Notes: generated by a model from the letters alone, not told the origin. A stretch of DNA of 10,907 bases from Bacteroidales bacterium (GCA_016926235.1 JAFGOZ010000677.1:1-10907); one strand, 5' to 3'; positions 1-8,129 are shown, numbered from the stretch's first letter. Made by a program: numbers and translations.

Positions 1-664
1 TAAAAGGTAACCTGCCTGTTAAACATTCAAACATAATCACTCCAAGGCTGTATATATCACTCCTTCCGTCGGCTTTAATCCTTCCATCTGCCTGTTCGGG
101 ACTCATATATTCAGGTGTCCCCAAAACTGCACCATATTGGCTAAGTGATTCTATACCTTTAGAGTACACAATGCCAAAATCCATCAGTACCGGTCGGCCT
201 TCATTTGTGATAAAAATGTTTGAGCTTTTAACGTCTCGGTGCACAATACCTTTTTGATGGATATATCCCAGAGCCTGTGCTATTGTATGCATATAACTTA
301 CAGTCTCATCCACACCAAGGATTCCTCTTGATTTAATTTTTTCCCGCAGTGTTTCCCCTTCAAGATACTCCATCGACATATAATGGACCGAGCCTATTGA
401 CCCAAAATCATAGACTGTGACTATATTCTGATGTTTAAGCTGACCGCATATTTGAGCTTCACGAAGGAACCTTCCGACAAATTCTTCATCATGAATAAGA
501 TTCTGATGAATTACCTTTAGTGCCACTAATCTGTTCAAGCTGTTTTGAACAGCTTTGTAAACGGTTGCCATACCTCCACGACCTATCACCGACTGGATTT
601 CGTATTTGTCTGCTAAAGCTTGCCTGATGGTGGTAAAGGATTCCATAAGAATACTTTTTGTCAT
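1..664 (-). CDS. Hanks-type (PknB-like) Ser/Thr protein kinase, C-terminus cut by window edge
   Basis: This gene encodes a eukaryotic-like kinase that transfers phosphate from ATP to Ser/Thr of target proteins. From the ATG at 664 the frame stays open for 221 residues and leaves the window inside the kinase domain. Visible motifs are the glycine loop GRGGMATVYK (28-37), VALK with the ATP-binding Lys50, the helix-C Glu69, the catalytic loop HRDVKSSN (142-149, Asp144 and Asn149), DFG (162-164), the activation-segment end GTPEYMSPE (182-190) and SDIYSLG (202-208). It is an RD kinase with all core catalytic residues present. The 20 residues before the domain are not membrane-spanning; ATG 646 is an alternative start. 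It lies 40 bases downstream of the DNRLRE gene and shares its operon with a PP2C phosphatase and an FHA protein, its likely eraser and reader. Any transmembrane or sensor domain would be C-terminal, beyond the window. Confidence 0.95.
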   Translation of the reverse strand, partial: MTKSILMESFTTIRQALADKYEIQSVIGRGGMATVYKAVQNSLNRLVALKVIHQNLIHDEEFVGRFLREAQICGQLKHQNIVTVYDFGSIGSVHYMSMEYLEGETLREKIKSRGILGVDETVSYMHTIAQALGYIHQKGIVHRDVKSSNIFITNEGRPVLMDFGIVYSKGIESLSQYGAVLGTPEYMSPEQADGRIKADGRSDIYSLGVIMFECLTGRLPF

Positions 665-704
665 TTAATTCATAATTAGATGTATAATAAATCCTATTTG
701 AGTA

Positions 705-2963
705 TTAATCTATATTATATGTGATTATCAATTTAGGCCTTTGGGTGGAATTTGAATTATCTCCACTTGAAAGATCGCAATAAATGGTATTATTAGCCGC
801 TGAAATTCCAAATCCAAAATTAGATTCTCCATTGATCCAAGATTGTACAATGGTTGTAACATCCCATTCGTGCCATGTAGGACCTCCATATCGAGGGAAA
901 TCTATACTTGAAATAATCTCAGATTCAGGTTTTGTAAGCCAATTTACTGTTTGCTCATCCCAAGGACTAAGCAGTTTTGAGAGTGTAATTGTTGCATTTT
1001 GGTTTTTATAATTTATACTTGCATACCCAAAGACATTAAATTTGGCTGAAATTATTGTTGAATGTGAAGGTATCTGAGATAATGGAAATTTAATAAGGCT
1101 TTCCCTCTCCCACAGTGAACCATCTTGGTGTCCATCTAAATATGCATAAATTAAAGTATCATTGCCATCTTTATTATCAAAATATTCAGAACCATCGGCA
1201 TAACGATCATGTTGAACATAGGCATCTTCTCCTTCTGGGCCCGGTTGAATTATTACAGTTACGAAATCATTTGTACCATGCTCAGGAATTGTAATGTTGG
1301 ATGTAAGGCCATCAATAACAATGCCTTCTGTATTAAAAATCTCAGCAATTAGCTGTTTCTCTCCTGGATTGCCGTCCATAATCCAATTAGTACTTACTGT
1401 TCCTTCAAGGTCAGATATAGGTAATTCATTGCTGAAAGAGCCATCTCCGAATAAATAAACTGAACAAAATGGAACAGGATTATCAAGATTATCCTTAACA
1501 ATTATGCTTAAAGGGATTGTGCTGTTTGCTGCAACTTCTTGAGGCAGGGTTGTTAACAATTCCAAACTCTTTGGTGAATCCCATAGTGTACTGTTAAAGC
1601 AATTAAGGGTGGTAGGTCCAAATTCTTCTCCGAACAATCCCAAAAATGTTAACTTTGCTCCTATCCTTAAATCAAGGCCGATATCAAGATTTCCATTCCA
1701 GGCAAGAAATGTTTTACTCCCACCCGGAGTAATCTGACTTTTGATAGCAGAATTGTAATTACCCTCAACATAGGGAACTATTTCGACGAAAGGTCCAAAA
1801 ACACTGTAAAATAAAACCTCCACTCTTGGATACAATTCAAGTCGGGCAAAAACATCAAGTTCACCGCTAATATTTAAAGGATAGATGTTGTTTTGAGGGA
1901 CATATTCTTTTATAGGATCAAAGCTTTTTGTTTGTCCATTATAAGTACCTCCGACCTTTAAAGTATGAATGCTTTCAAATCCCCAATCAGCATAAAGGCT
2001 GGCTGTTGAATTAAATTCATATGCTCCCCATATATCGCAATCAACACTGATCCATACTGGTACAGATAACACAATAAATTTTACAGTGATTTTTTTTATA
2101 TCAAGCAGCTTTTTATCACCATCCTTATTGAAATCCCTTGACATATCCAAAGCAAGTTTTGTCAGGAATCCTGCCCTGCTGTCGAGATAAAAGCTAAAAA
2201 ACCTTAAATCACCTTTTTTTACCTTTGTATCTTCATCCAGTTCTCCATCCCAGTCAAAATCAAAATCCAGGATAGCGTCTGAGGTCAGTGATGCATGACC
2301 TTCATCAATATAGAAATGGATATTATCACCTGCCTTGCCATAAAGATCTTTGTTTGAAAAATCTTCGTAAAATTCTATAATATTGTAATCTTCATCTTTT
2401 GATTTTGATATTAATTCACTTGCACTTCTTCTTTGGATTTTGCCTTCATCATCATAGCAGATGATCTCAACAGGATGTAATTGTCCCTTTTCATCAGTGA
2501 AAGCTTTTGAAATTTCTTCGAGTGAGCTTTTACTATTAATAATTTCTCCTGGAGGAATAAGGTCAGTATTCAGAGTGAAATCCTTGTCCACAAATACATC
2601 ATTCAGATAAGCTTGTTCAGTTTGCAGGGTAATTTTATTATCTTTATTTGTCACTTCAAGAACTCTCCTAAGATATCCCATTGTATCCAAATCAACTGTT
2701 ATGATTGATCCCTTTCTAATATCTGGCAATTGTCCTGAGTAGGATAATACTACTTTGCCCTCAGCAGAATATTGGTTTACTGTTACTCCATATTGAGGAT
2801 CATAGAGATTGACATAACCTGCACTTATTCCATCGATTGGTTCAGGATCAATTATAGTATTGTTAGCTTCATCGTATTCATACTGAAACTCTTCCCTGCA
2901 GTCTGTTAGCAGCGCGGAATAAATAAGTACAATAATGATTATAATTCCAAAATGTCGTTTCAT
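705..2963 (-). CDS. Secreted DNRLRE-domain surface protein with Ig-like domain, possible lipoprotein
   Basis: This is a 752-residue exported protein. Residues 1-21 form a strongly hydrophobic signal peptide ending LLTDC (Cys22). The position and Cys suggest a lipoprotein, but Asp before the Cys is not a canonical lipobox. Residues 40-140 are beta-rich, with a GYLRRV motif and a TEQAYL stretch, and the central 140-460 is a large region I cannot assign. Two acidic loops, DFDWDG (235-240) and DFNKDGD (277-283), resemble calcium-binding DxDxDG loops. Residues 465-562 look like a bacterial Ig-like domain. Residues 569-751 match the DNRLRE domain (a CBM96-like beta fold): an IKFPLSQIP segment, SPWDEQTVNW, WDVTTIVQSWINGESNFGF, and a final RPKLIITY. 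In known proteins this domain occurs on secreted carbohydrate-active or adhesive proteins; a substrate cannot be read here. The start is ATG 2963 with no Shine-Dalgarno sequence, 41 bases after the ankyrin gene. Confidence 0.85.
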   Translation of the reverse strand: MKRHFGIIIIIVLIYSALLTDCREEFQYEYDEANNTIIDPEPIDGISAGYVNLYDPQYGVTVNQYSAEGKVVLSYSGQLPDIRKGSIITVDLDTMGYLRRVLEVTNKDNKITLQTEQAYLNDVFVDKDFTLNTDLIPPGEIINSKSSLEEISKAFTDEKGQLHPVEIICYDDEGKIQRRSASELISKSKDEDYNIIEFYEDFSNKDLYGKAGDNIHFYIDEGHASLTSDAILDFDFDWDGELDEDTKVKKGDLRFFSFYLDSRAGFLTKLALDMSRDFNKDGDKKLLDIKKITVKFIVLSVPVWISVDCDIWGAYEFNSTASLYADWGFESIHTLKVGGTYNGQTKSFDPIKEYVPQNNIYPLNISGELDVFARLELYPRVEVLFYSVFGPFVEIVPYVEGNYNSAIKSQITPGGSKTFLAWNGNLDIGLDLRIGAKLTFLGLFGEEFGPTTLNCFNSTLWDSPKSLELLTTLPQEVAANSTIPLSIIVKDNLDNPVPFCSVYLFGDGSFSNELPISDLEGTVSTNWIMDGNPGEKQLIAEIFNTEGIVIDGLTSNITIPEHGTNDFVTVIIQPGPEGEDAYVQHDRYADGSEYFDNKDGNDTLIYAYLDGHQDGSLWERESLIKFPLSQIPSHSTIISAKFNVFGYASINYKNQNATITLSKLLSPWDEQTVNWLTKPESEIISSIDFPRYGGPTWHEWDVTTIVQSWINGESNFGFGISAANNTIYCDLSSGDNSNSTQRPKLIITYNID

Positions 2964-3004
2964 GGATTTTTATTGTTTATTTATTCATAAGAACTAATTC
3001 TTAA

Positions 3005-4666
3005 TTAAAATTTCTTACGCATTCTGTTTGTTACATTTCTCTTCCATATCGTAGAATGAAAAAATGTATATAATGATACTACTGAAATACCTCCAGAAAT
3101 ATAAAAATATGTATCGTATTCCAAAGTCTTGTCATAGTTATATTTAGCTATATCCCTGGAATCTTCTATTGTTTTATATTCATTGTATAGCGAATAATAA
3201 TTATCTGCTTCAAGTTTTAAATAAGTTGCCCCGGCTGCACAAAGTGCAAAGACTGGAGCAGATACCATTTGAATAACTTTGGCGGTTTTCCTGTTTTTTA
3301 TTGATATAGGATCATAAAGCAGATTAAAATCAATTTTTGGATAGGTAGAATATGGTTTAATCTGATTAATATTAGTTTTTGATTTTGAGGGTGGTATACT
3401 ACTCGCACCCCTACTATTAAATAGTGTAACAATATTATTATTATTTTGAATCTTAGCAATTGTTTTAGCTGAAAGATTCTGATCAGTTTTTAAGCTTACG
3501 TTTGCTCCATTCCTTAACAGATCTCTGGCTATTTCCGTGTGATCCAATTGAGAAGCAATATGCAAGGGTGTATAGCCAGTATTACCCAATATATCAACAT
3601 TTGCGCCTTTGTCAAGCAGATCTTTAACAGCAGTGCTATTGTTAAATAAAACAGCCAAATGCAAGGGAGATAAATCCATCTGATTTTTAATATTGAGGTT
3701 CGCTCCCTGGTTTATTAAATATCTTGCATATAGATTTTCACCCTGAATAATTGCATAGTGCAAAGGAGTATTATTGTAATTATCGGGCTCATTTATTGAG
3801 ACTCCTTTATTTTTAAGAATTAAGATCAAATCCTCTGATGCTGTATAGTCATCAAGCATGTGTAAAATATTACCGCCATACTGACCTTTCAAATTCAAAC
3901 CCGCTCCATTTGCAACTGATTCCCTTAACAATCCTGCATTTTTTTGTCGGATTGATTCCATAAGAAGAAGGTTGTAGTCTTTGGTCAGATTCTTGTCAAC
4001 CACAACTGGTTTTTCAGGAAGATATTCAACTTGCTTATCAGCAACTTCCTGTTTTGGTTTATCTTCTGCCAGAACCGGTTTATTGTTTAGTTGTCTATTC
4101 TTATCTATTTTGATAGTTGTAGCCGTATTGTCTTGATTATCCGCTGGTTTTACAGGTCTATTCCCGGCAACTGGTCTGGTTGGTTCCGGAACAACCTTGT
4201 CCGGTGAAGGAATAGTTTTTGTTTGTGCCGTTACAGTGGTTGTTAAAGGCTTTGTATCGTAAACATCAAATAATTTTTCATACTTCTTTATTTCATTGCT
4301 GGTATGTGTTTTATATTCAACGATAAACCTGTACCTTCCCTCTTTCCCAAGCTTCGGTACTACTATTTCATTAATATCTTTGTTAATCCAGTCTGTCCAG
4401 TTTAGCAATGATCTGTTTACATTTGAACCTCCTCCCTGTGGAACCTCAAGCCTGAATCTGTATTGAAAAACTACAGCCTGGTTGACGTAAAAACTCAGGT
4501 CAACATTGCCCATAATCTTAATCTTGGAAGGTATAGGATTAGTAAAATTAAAAGGAGTCTGGTCCTCCAGGTGATCTTTAGTATCCAAATAGAGCATTAT
4601 AGAGGAATTAGCATCAATAATACTTGCTCCATATATAAATAGTAATATAAATAGGATATTCTTCAT
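3005..4666 (-). CDS. Exported ankyrin-repeat protein with paralogous N-terminal module and double-TM tail
   Basis: This 553-residue protein has four parts. Residues 1-19 are a hydrophobic signal peptide. Residues 35-136 are a beta-rich module nearly identical to that of the next gene upstream. Residues 137-225 are a Pro/Lys/Thr-rich linker. Residues 230-423 hold five to six ankyrin repeats, the clearest being TPLHYA (300-305), SPLHLA (333-338) and TPLHIA (366-371), each followed by a GAN(V/L) turn; the first and last repeats are degenerate. The C-terminus has two hydrophobic segments (about 462-482 and 519-537) separated by a Tyr-rich, charged helix, then a basic tail ending RMRKKF. Ankyrin repeats usually bind proteins. 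With a signal peptide and membrane tail they would face the periplasm if the protein is inserted as read. This is inference, since a tail with basic ends could be oriented otherwise. Partners are unknown. Confidence 0.85.
   Translation of the reverse strand: MKNILFILLFIYGASIIDANSSIMLYLDTKDHLEDQTPFNFTNPIPSKIKIMGNVDLSFYVNQAVVFQYRFRLEVPQGGGSNVNRSLLNWTDWINKDINEIVVPKLGKEGRYRFIVEYKTHTSNEIKKYEKLFDVYDTKPLTTTVTAQTKTIPSPDKVVPEPTRPVAGNRPVKPADNQDNTATTIKIDKNRQLNNKPVLAEDKPKQEVADKQVEYLPEKPVVVDKNLTKDYNLLLMESIRQKNAGLLRESVANGAGLNLKGQYGGNILHMLDDYTASEDLILILKNKGVSINEPDNYNNTPLHYAIIQGENLYARYLINQGANLNIKNQMDLSPLHLAVLFNNSTAVKDLLDKGANVDILGNTGYTPLHIASQLDHTEIARDLLRNGANVSLKTDQNLSAKTIAKIQNNNNIVTLFNSRGASSIPPSKSKTNINQIKPYSTYPKIDFNLLYDPISIKNRKTAKVIQMVSAPVFALCAAGATYLKLEADNYYSLYNEYKTIEDSRDIAKYNYDKTLEYDTYFYISGGISVVSLYTFFHSTIWKRNVTNRMRKKF
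4259..4564 (-). repeat. Paralogous module copy in the ankyrin protein
   Basis: This stretch codes residues 35-136 of the ankyrin-repeat protein, from DQTPFNFTN to FDVY. It matches residues 41-142 of the neighbouring barrel protein at 74 of 102 positions with no gap (counted by eye), and long runs of DNA are also identical. Hallmarks are FYVNQxVVFQYR, RLEVPQGGG, WTDWIN and THTSNEI. It looks like a beta-sandwich domain, but I do not recognise a named family. Confidence 0.85.
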
Positions 4667-4778
4667 GTGTAGTCTCTTTTTTTCATATTGATAATATTAA
4701 ATCCCTGGTTCCAATATTCAGATATCACTCAAAATAAATAACATAGATCAAGGTGTTTTTGATAACATTAGTAATTAC

Positions 4779-6161
4779 TTAAAACCTGACAATGAATCCC
4801 AGGTCCAATGCATAAGTAATATTCTTATAAACGTTAATATCATAGCTTGCTCCGCCTGCTACATTTAAACCAAAATGGTCTGAAAAATACCAGTCGTAGC
4901 CAATCAACAAACTGGGACCATACATTATACTATAATCAGTTATGTAACCAATATATGGATCAAAGTACGACTTACTATAAATACCAAACCTCCCAAATTG
5001 AAGGTCTGAATAGATGTAATCCCAGAAATAAAGCTTTATTCCACCATTGAAAAAATAATTTTCTCCTTCTAGTGGAAAATAACCAGCACCTCCATGTATT
5101 CCAAGTCTCATATTGCCAGGCATCAGATATTGTAATGACAGGCCAAGACCTCCATAACTGTTTCCGGCTCCTACGGCAACAGAAAAATAATTACCTTGTT
5201 TCCGAATTTGTTTTCTTTCCTGCTTATTAAACCTTTCCGAATATCTGCCAGTAAGTTCATTCTGATCTCCGTCCGATTGAATTGCTCTTTCAGCTATCCT
5301 GTCTTGCTGAAATTCTTCATTTTCCGCCGGTCTGGAAAATATTTCATTTGTACCATTCCTATATTTGATCATATATACTTCAGAAATATTTATTTCTCTG
5401 GCTGGATTATCAGCTCTGCTATAATCAATATATTTTATAAGATCTGGAGTTATTTCTAGCACTCTCGATTTTATTTCCTCGCCGTTATTCTTTACAATAA
5501 TATCTTGAGCAACTTTTGGCTCTTCCACCTGTTTCTCAACTTTAGGAATTTCAGTTTCTATTATTAGGTTTGTAGCAGCCAAATCCTGGTTAATATTTTT
5601 AGATTGATACTTCGCTTCTTGAATTTCGTTTGTCTTGTTCCCGGCTACGACTAATTTTTCTGTGGCTTCTTCTTTTTGTGGAATTGCCTCTTTTTTGGAT
5701 TGTTTCGTTGTTGCAAGATTTACAGGTGTAATGCTATAAACTTCAAATGGTTTTTCAAACCTTCTTATTTCATTGCTGGTATGGGTTCTATATTCAATAA
5801 CCATTTTATAATTTCCTTCTTTAACAAGTTTCGGTACAATTACTTCATTAATATCCCTATTGATCCAATCAGTCCAGCTTAACAATGATTTATTAATTGA
5901 TACTCCACCGCCCTGGGGAACCTCAAGCCTGTATCTGTATTGAAAAACAACTGACTGATTGACATAAAAACTCAGATTCACCTTCCCCATAATACGGATC
6001 CTGCCAGGTATAGAATTAGTAAAATTAAAAGGAGTCTGGTCTGATGAACTTCCCTCAAAGTAGGATACAGAATAATAAGATGTATTAAAAAGACTTAGAC
6101 CATAAGAATTACTTCCGGCAAAGAGTAATATAAAAAGTCCAAAATTTTTTAAGCAGGTCAT
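4779..6161 (-). CDS. Exported protein: paralogous N-terminal module plus outer-membrane beta-barrel
   Basis: This 460-residue protein has a signal peptide at 1-21. Residues 41-142 are the module shared with the adjacent ankyrin protein. A Lys/Glu/Gln-rich linker follows at 145-215. Residues 219-275 hold a compact beta domain (KNNGEEIKSRVLEIT, then ISEVYMIKYRNGTNEIF) of a kind I associate with Bacteroidota envelope proteins. Residues 280-322 are charged. Residues 323-460 are an alternating aromatic/glycine pattern typical of a small outer-membrane barrel, finishing in ALDLGFIVRF with a terminal Phe, as expected for recognition by the BAM machinery. The protein therefore probably sits in the outer membrane with its N-terminal part in the periplasm. 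No enzymatic motif is visible. The start ATG 6161 has no Shine-Dalgarno sequence. The gene is 81 bases after the PP2C gene and 112 bases before the ankyrin gene, so it is likely co-transcribed. Confidence 0.85.
   Translation of the reverse strand: MTCLKNFGLFILLFAGSNSYGLSLFNTSYYSVSYFEGSSSDQTPFNFTNSIPGRIRIMGKVNLSFYVNQSVVFQYRYRLEVPQGGGVSINKSLLSWTDWINRDINEVIVPKLVKEGNYKMVIEYRTHTSNEIRRFEKPFEVYSITPVNLATTKQSKKEAIPQKEEATEKLVVAGNKTNEIQEAKYQSKNINQDLAATNLIIETEIPKVEKQVEEPKVAQDIIVKNNGEEIKSRVLEITPDLIKYIDYSRADNPAREINISEVYMIKYRNGTNEIFSRPAENEEFQQDRIAERAIQSDGDQNELTGRYSERFNKQERKQIRKQGNYFSVAVGAGNSYGGLGLSLQYLMPGNMRLGIHGGAGYFPLEGENYFFNGGIKLYFWDYIYSDLQFGRFGIYSKSYFDPYIGYITDYSIMYGPSLLIGYDWYFSDHFGLNVAGGASYDINVYKNITYALDLGFIVRF
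5736..6041 (-). repeat. Paralogous module copy in the barrel protein
   Basis: This is the second copy of the module, coding residues 41-142 of the barrel protein. Most of the differences from the other copy are conservative (Lys/Arg, Ile/Val, Phe/Tyr), which implies that both are under selection for the same fold and possibly the same ligand. Sequence similarity stops sharply at the linker, so the proteins differ only downstream. Confidence 0.85.
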
Positions 6162-6242
6162 ATTTATTAAGGATATTTATATTTCGATATATAGTGTCTT
6201 ACTTTCATTACCAGCTCATAATAAAGCATTTGTGTTTTTACA

Positions 6243-7103
6243 TCATTCCTGATCATTTTTATTTATAGTTAAATCTGATCCGGATTTATCTTTTGGCAGT
6301 ATCCTTATTGTCGTATCATCTTCTACTGGCTTCTGTTTTTTAAGTGAACCAAATCGTCCTAATACAACACTGATATTGTCATCTGAACCATTATCTAATG
6401 CCCAATTTATAAGCTCTTTCGCTGTCTTTTTCATGGATCTGTTCCTGTATATTATTCCTTCGAAAAATCCTGAATAATCTTTTGTTTTGTCAATTATCAA
6501 TCCATCCGAACAGAGCATGAACATATCGCCTCTATTTAAGGTTTCATAATCTGCTGATTTTGGGAAAATATCGGGTTTATCCAATCCGCCATCAACGATT
6601 TTTGTTACAATGTTTTTATATTGAGTGATTATCGGGCTGCTGACTTCATTTTTATAATTTTTAAGATAATCCTGTATGTAACTATGGTCCTCGGTAATTA
6701 GTTTCATAGTACCATCACTTATTACATAAATTCTGCTATCACCCAAATTTCCCCACACATATTTCCTATCTTTTATAAGAACTGCAGCTAATGTTGTCCC
6801 CATACCTTTAAGCTGAGGATTAGCAGCTATTTTATCCGCAATACATGTTTGACCAACAAGGAATGATTTCTCAAGTAATTCTTTGAGAGTTAATTGAATA
6901 TCTTTTTTCTTTATCTCTTTTTTTAAAAAATCAGTTATTGATAACAGCACACTTTTACTTGCAAGATCTCCTCCGGCCATACCTCCCATACCATCGGCAA
7001 CAGCCAGGAAATAAGTCCGACTGGCAAGTTTTTTGTCTGTAAGATTATCTTCATTGCTTTTTCTTAAACCCTTATGTGATAATATTTCAGTTTTTAACCT
7101 CAT
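6243..7103 (-). CDS. PP2C-family (PPM) Ser/Thr protein phosphatase
   Basis: This 286-residue metal-dependent phosphatase would reverse phosphorylation by the kinase of the same operon. Motifs in order are SHKGLRKSNED (9-19, metal ligand Asp19), VADGMGGMAGG (35-45, Asp37), GTTLAAVLI (102-110), GNLGDSRIYVI (118-128), EDHS (138-141), DMFMLCSDGL (193-202, Asp200) and SDDNISVVLGRF (240-251, with the Asp-Asn pair). Length and motif set match the stand-alone bacterial Stp/PrpC type with nothing missing; there is no signal peptide or membrane segment, so it is cytoplasmic. A 35-residue tail after the domain contains DDTTIRI (262-268), a Thr with Ile at +3 that could be a kinase target and FHA ligand (inference). 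The start ATG 7103 gives the canonical family N-terminus although no Shine-Dalgarno sequence precedes it. It lies 89 bases after the FHA gene. Confidence 0.95.
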   Translation of the reverse strand: MRLKTEILSHKGLRKSNEDNLTDKKLASRTYFLAVADGMGGMAGGDLASKSVLLSITDFLKKEIKKKDIQLTLKELLEKSFLVGQTCIADKIAANPQLKGMGTTLAAVLIKDRKYVWGNLGDSRIYVISDGTMKLITEDHSYIQDYLKNYKNEVSSPIITQYKNIVTKIVDGGLDKPDIFPKSADYETLNRGDMFMLCSDGLIIDKTKDYSGFFEGIIYRNRSMKKTAKELINWALDNGSDDNISVVLGRFGSLKKQKPVEDDTTIRILPKDKSGSDLTINKNDQE

Positions 7104-7171
7104 AATTTGAACCAGAGGTTTGCTATGATTGAATATGACGTAGATCCATAATCATATTACATGCATTTATA

Positions 7172-7198
7172 ATATAACTTCAATTCAAAATGTTATAT
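7172..7198. repeat. Inverted repeat over the FHA stop codon
   Basis: ATATAAC and GTTATAT are perfect 7-base arms 13 bases apart, spanning the FHA stop codon (7193-7195) and the start of the gap before the PP2C gene. The stem is all A/T apart from one pair and has no T-tract, so it is a weak attenuator or processing hairpin at most, or chance in AT-rich DNA. Confidence 0.3.
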
Positions 7199-8122
7199 CT
7201 TATATTTCATTTCAACCTCACCAAATGTCAGCACTGACCCTGCATTAAGTTCAGCAGATGTATTTGGTGGTATCTCTTTACCATCCAGCTTTGTATAATT
7301 TGTCTCACTAAGATTTTTAATATAGAGCTTACCATCCTTTAGGATAATTTCTGCCTGCCTGCGTGAAATAGTCCTTTCCTTAAGTTGAATATGCGCAAAA
7401 TCACGAGGTCCTGTAACACGTTCCCGTCCGATGGTAACTATACTTCCCTCTTCAGTCGGATATCCGCCTATTTTAATAATTCGTCCTTTATCGTCACCTG
7501 TCAATACCTCGAGTTCTCCAGGGATAAATTTCATTGTTTTGGGAACAGAAGCAGGTATAACCATAGTTTTCAGGTTGTCTTTTTGTACAGAAAGATCCAT
7601 TCCGTCCAGTGAAGATTTAACACCTGTTTCCAGGGATTCCGGAATTTCCCCTTTTTTACGTTTGCTTAGTAAAATAGAAATTAAAATGAGCAATAATGCA
7701 GAAGCTCCTATAATTACAACCAATAACCAATTTTCTTCCAACCAGGTTTTACGTTTTATAGGTGTATGTATAATAACGACTTCGGATTTTGATCGTTCAC
7801 TTATAAATGGTAATTCCGTATCAGAATCAATATATAATATACCTTTAACGTTATACTTTACGTTTGTCTCAGGTCTACTTTCAGCCGTATGGACCTTAAT
7901 AATAGCTCCATAGTCGTCTTTAAGATAATAATAGGATGTTGTTTTTTCGGTAGCCTCAACATACTGAATGGCAAGTCCGGTTACCTCTACCTCTTCCTGG
8001 TTATAAGCAGCAGGATTTTTGAGTATATCTTTTAATTCAACCACCTGCGTATTCTGTGCAGAGATGCACAGAATAAAAGTGATGCAGATATTTACCAACA
8101 ATGGAAATGGGTTCTTGTTCAT
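7193..8122 (-). CDS. Membrane FHA-domain protein with extracytoplasmic OB-like domain
   Basis: This 309-residue protein is first in the operon. Residues 1-22 form a signal peptide with a likely cut after ISA. Residues 27-118 resemble an OB fold (ELKDILKNPAAYNQEEVEVTG, then YYLKDDYGAIIKV and a VKGILYI strand). Residues 131-152 are a membrane span followed by KRKK, so the rest is cytoplasmic. A linker (155-202) has two Thr motifs, KTMVI and KTMKF. Residues 203-309 are an FHA domain, which binds phosphothreonine: IGRE (231-234), SRRQAEI (253-259) and ETN (273-275). Arg233, Ser253 and Asn275, the usual phosphate-site residues, are present, but the structural His of SRxH is Gln256 and the Gly of the TNG turn is Tyr276. 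It would couple an extracytoplasmic domain to phospho-signalling inside. GGAGG lies 7 bases before ATG 8122, the only clear Shine-Dalgarno in the operon. Confidence 0.9.
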   Translation of the reverse strand: MNKNPFPLLVNICITFILCISAQNTQVVELKDILKNPAAYNQEEVEVTGLAIQYVEATEKTTSYYYLKDDYGAIIKVHTAESRPETNVKYNVKGILYIDSDTELPFISERSKSEVVIIHTPIKRKTWLEENWLLVVIIGASALLLILISILLSKRKKGEIPESLETGVKSSLDGMDLSVQKDNLKTMVIPASVPKTMKFIPGELEVLTGDDKGRIIKIGGYPTEEGSIVTIGRERVTGPRDFAHIQLKERTISRRQAEIILKDGKLYIKNLSETNYTKLDGKEIPPNTSAELNAGSVLTFGEVEMKYKI

Positions 8123-8129
8123 AGCAGGT

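Noticed and set aside
4667..4778. Internal terminator or promoter between the barrel and ankyrin genes
   Set aside because: Only a weak ATCAA/TTGAT pairing is seen, without a T-tract on the transcribed strand, and no convincing promoter boxes.
7431..7913. Plus-strand 160-codon frame
   Set aside because: It lies wholly opposite the FHA gene, whose signal peptide, membrane span and FHA motifs are unambiguous.
1..8122. Type VI secretion post-translational control locus (PpkA/PppA/Fha)
   Set aside because: The same three activities are present, but no type VI structural gene is visible and the exported partners are different; the resemblance is functional only.
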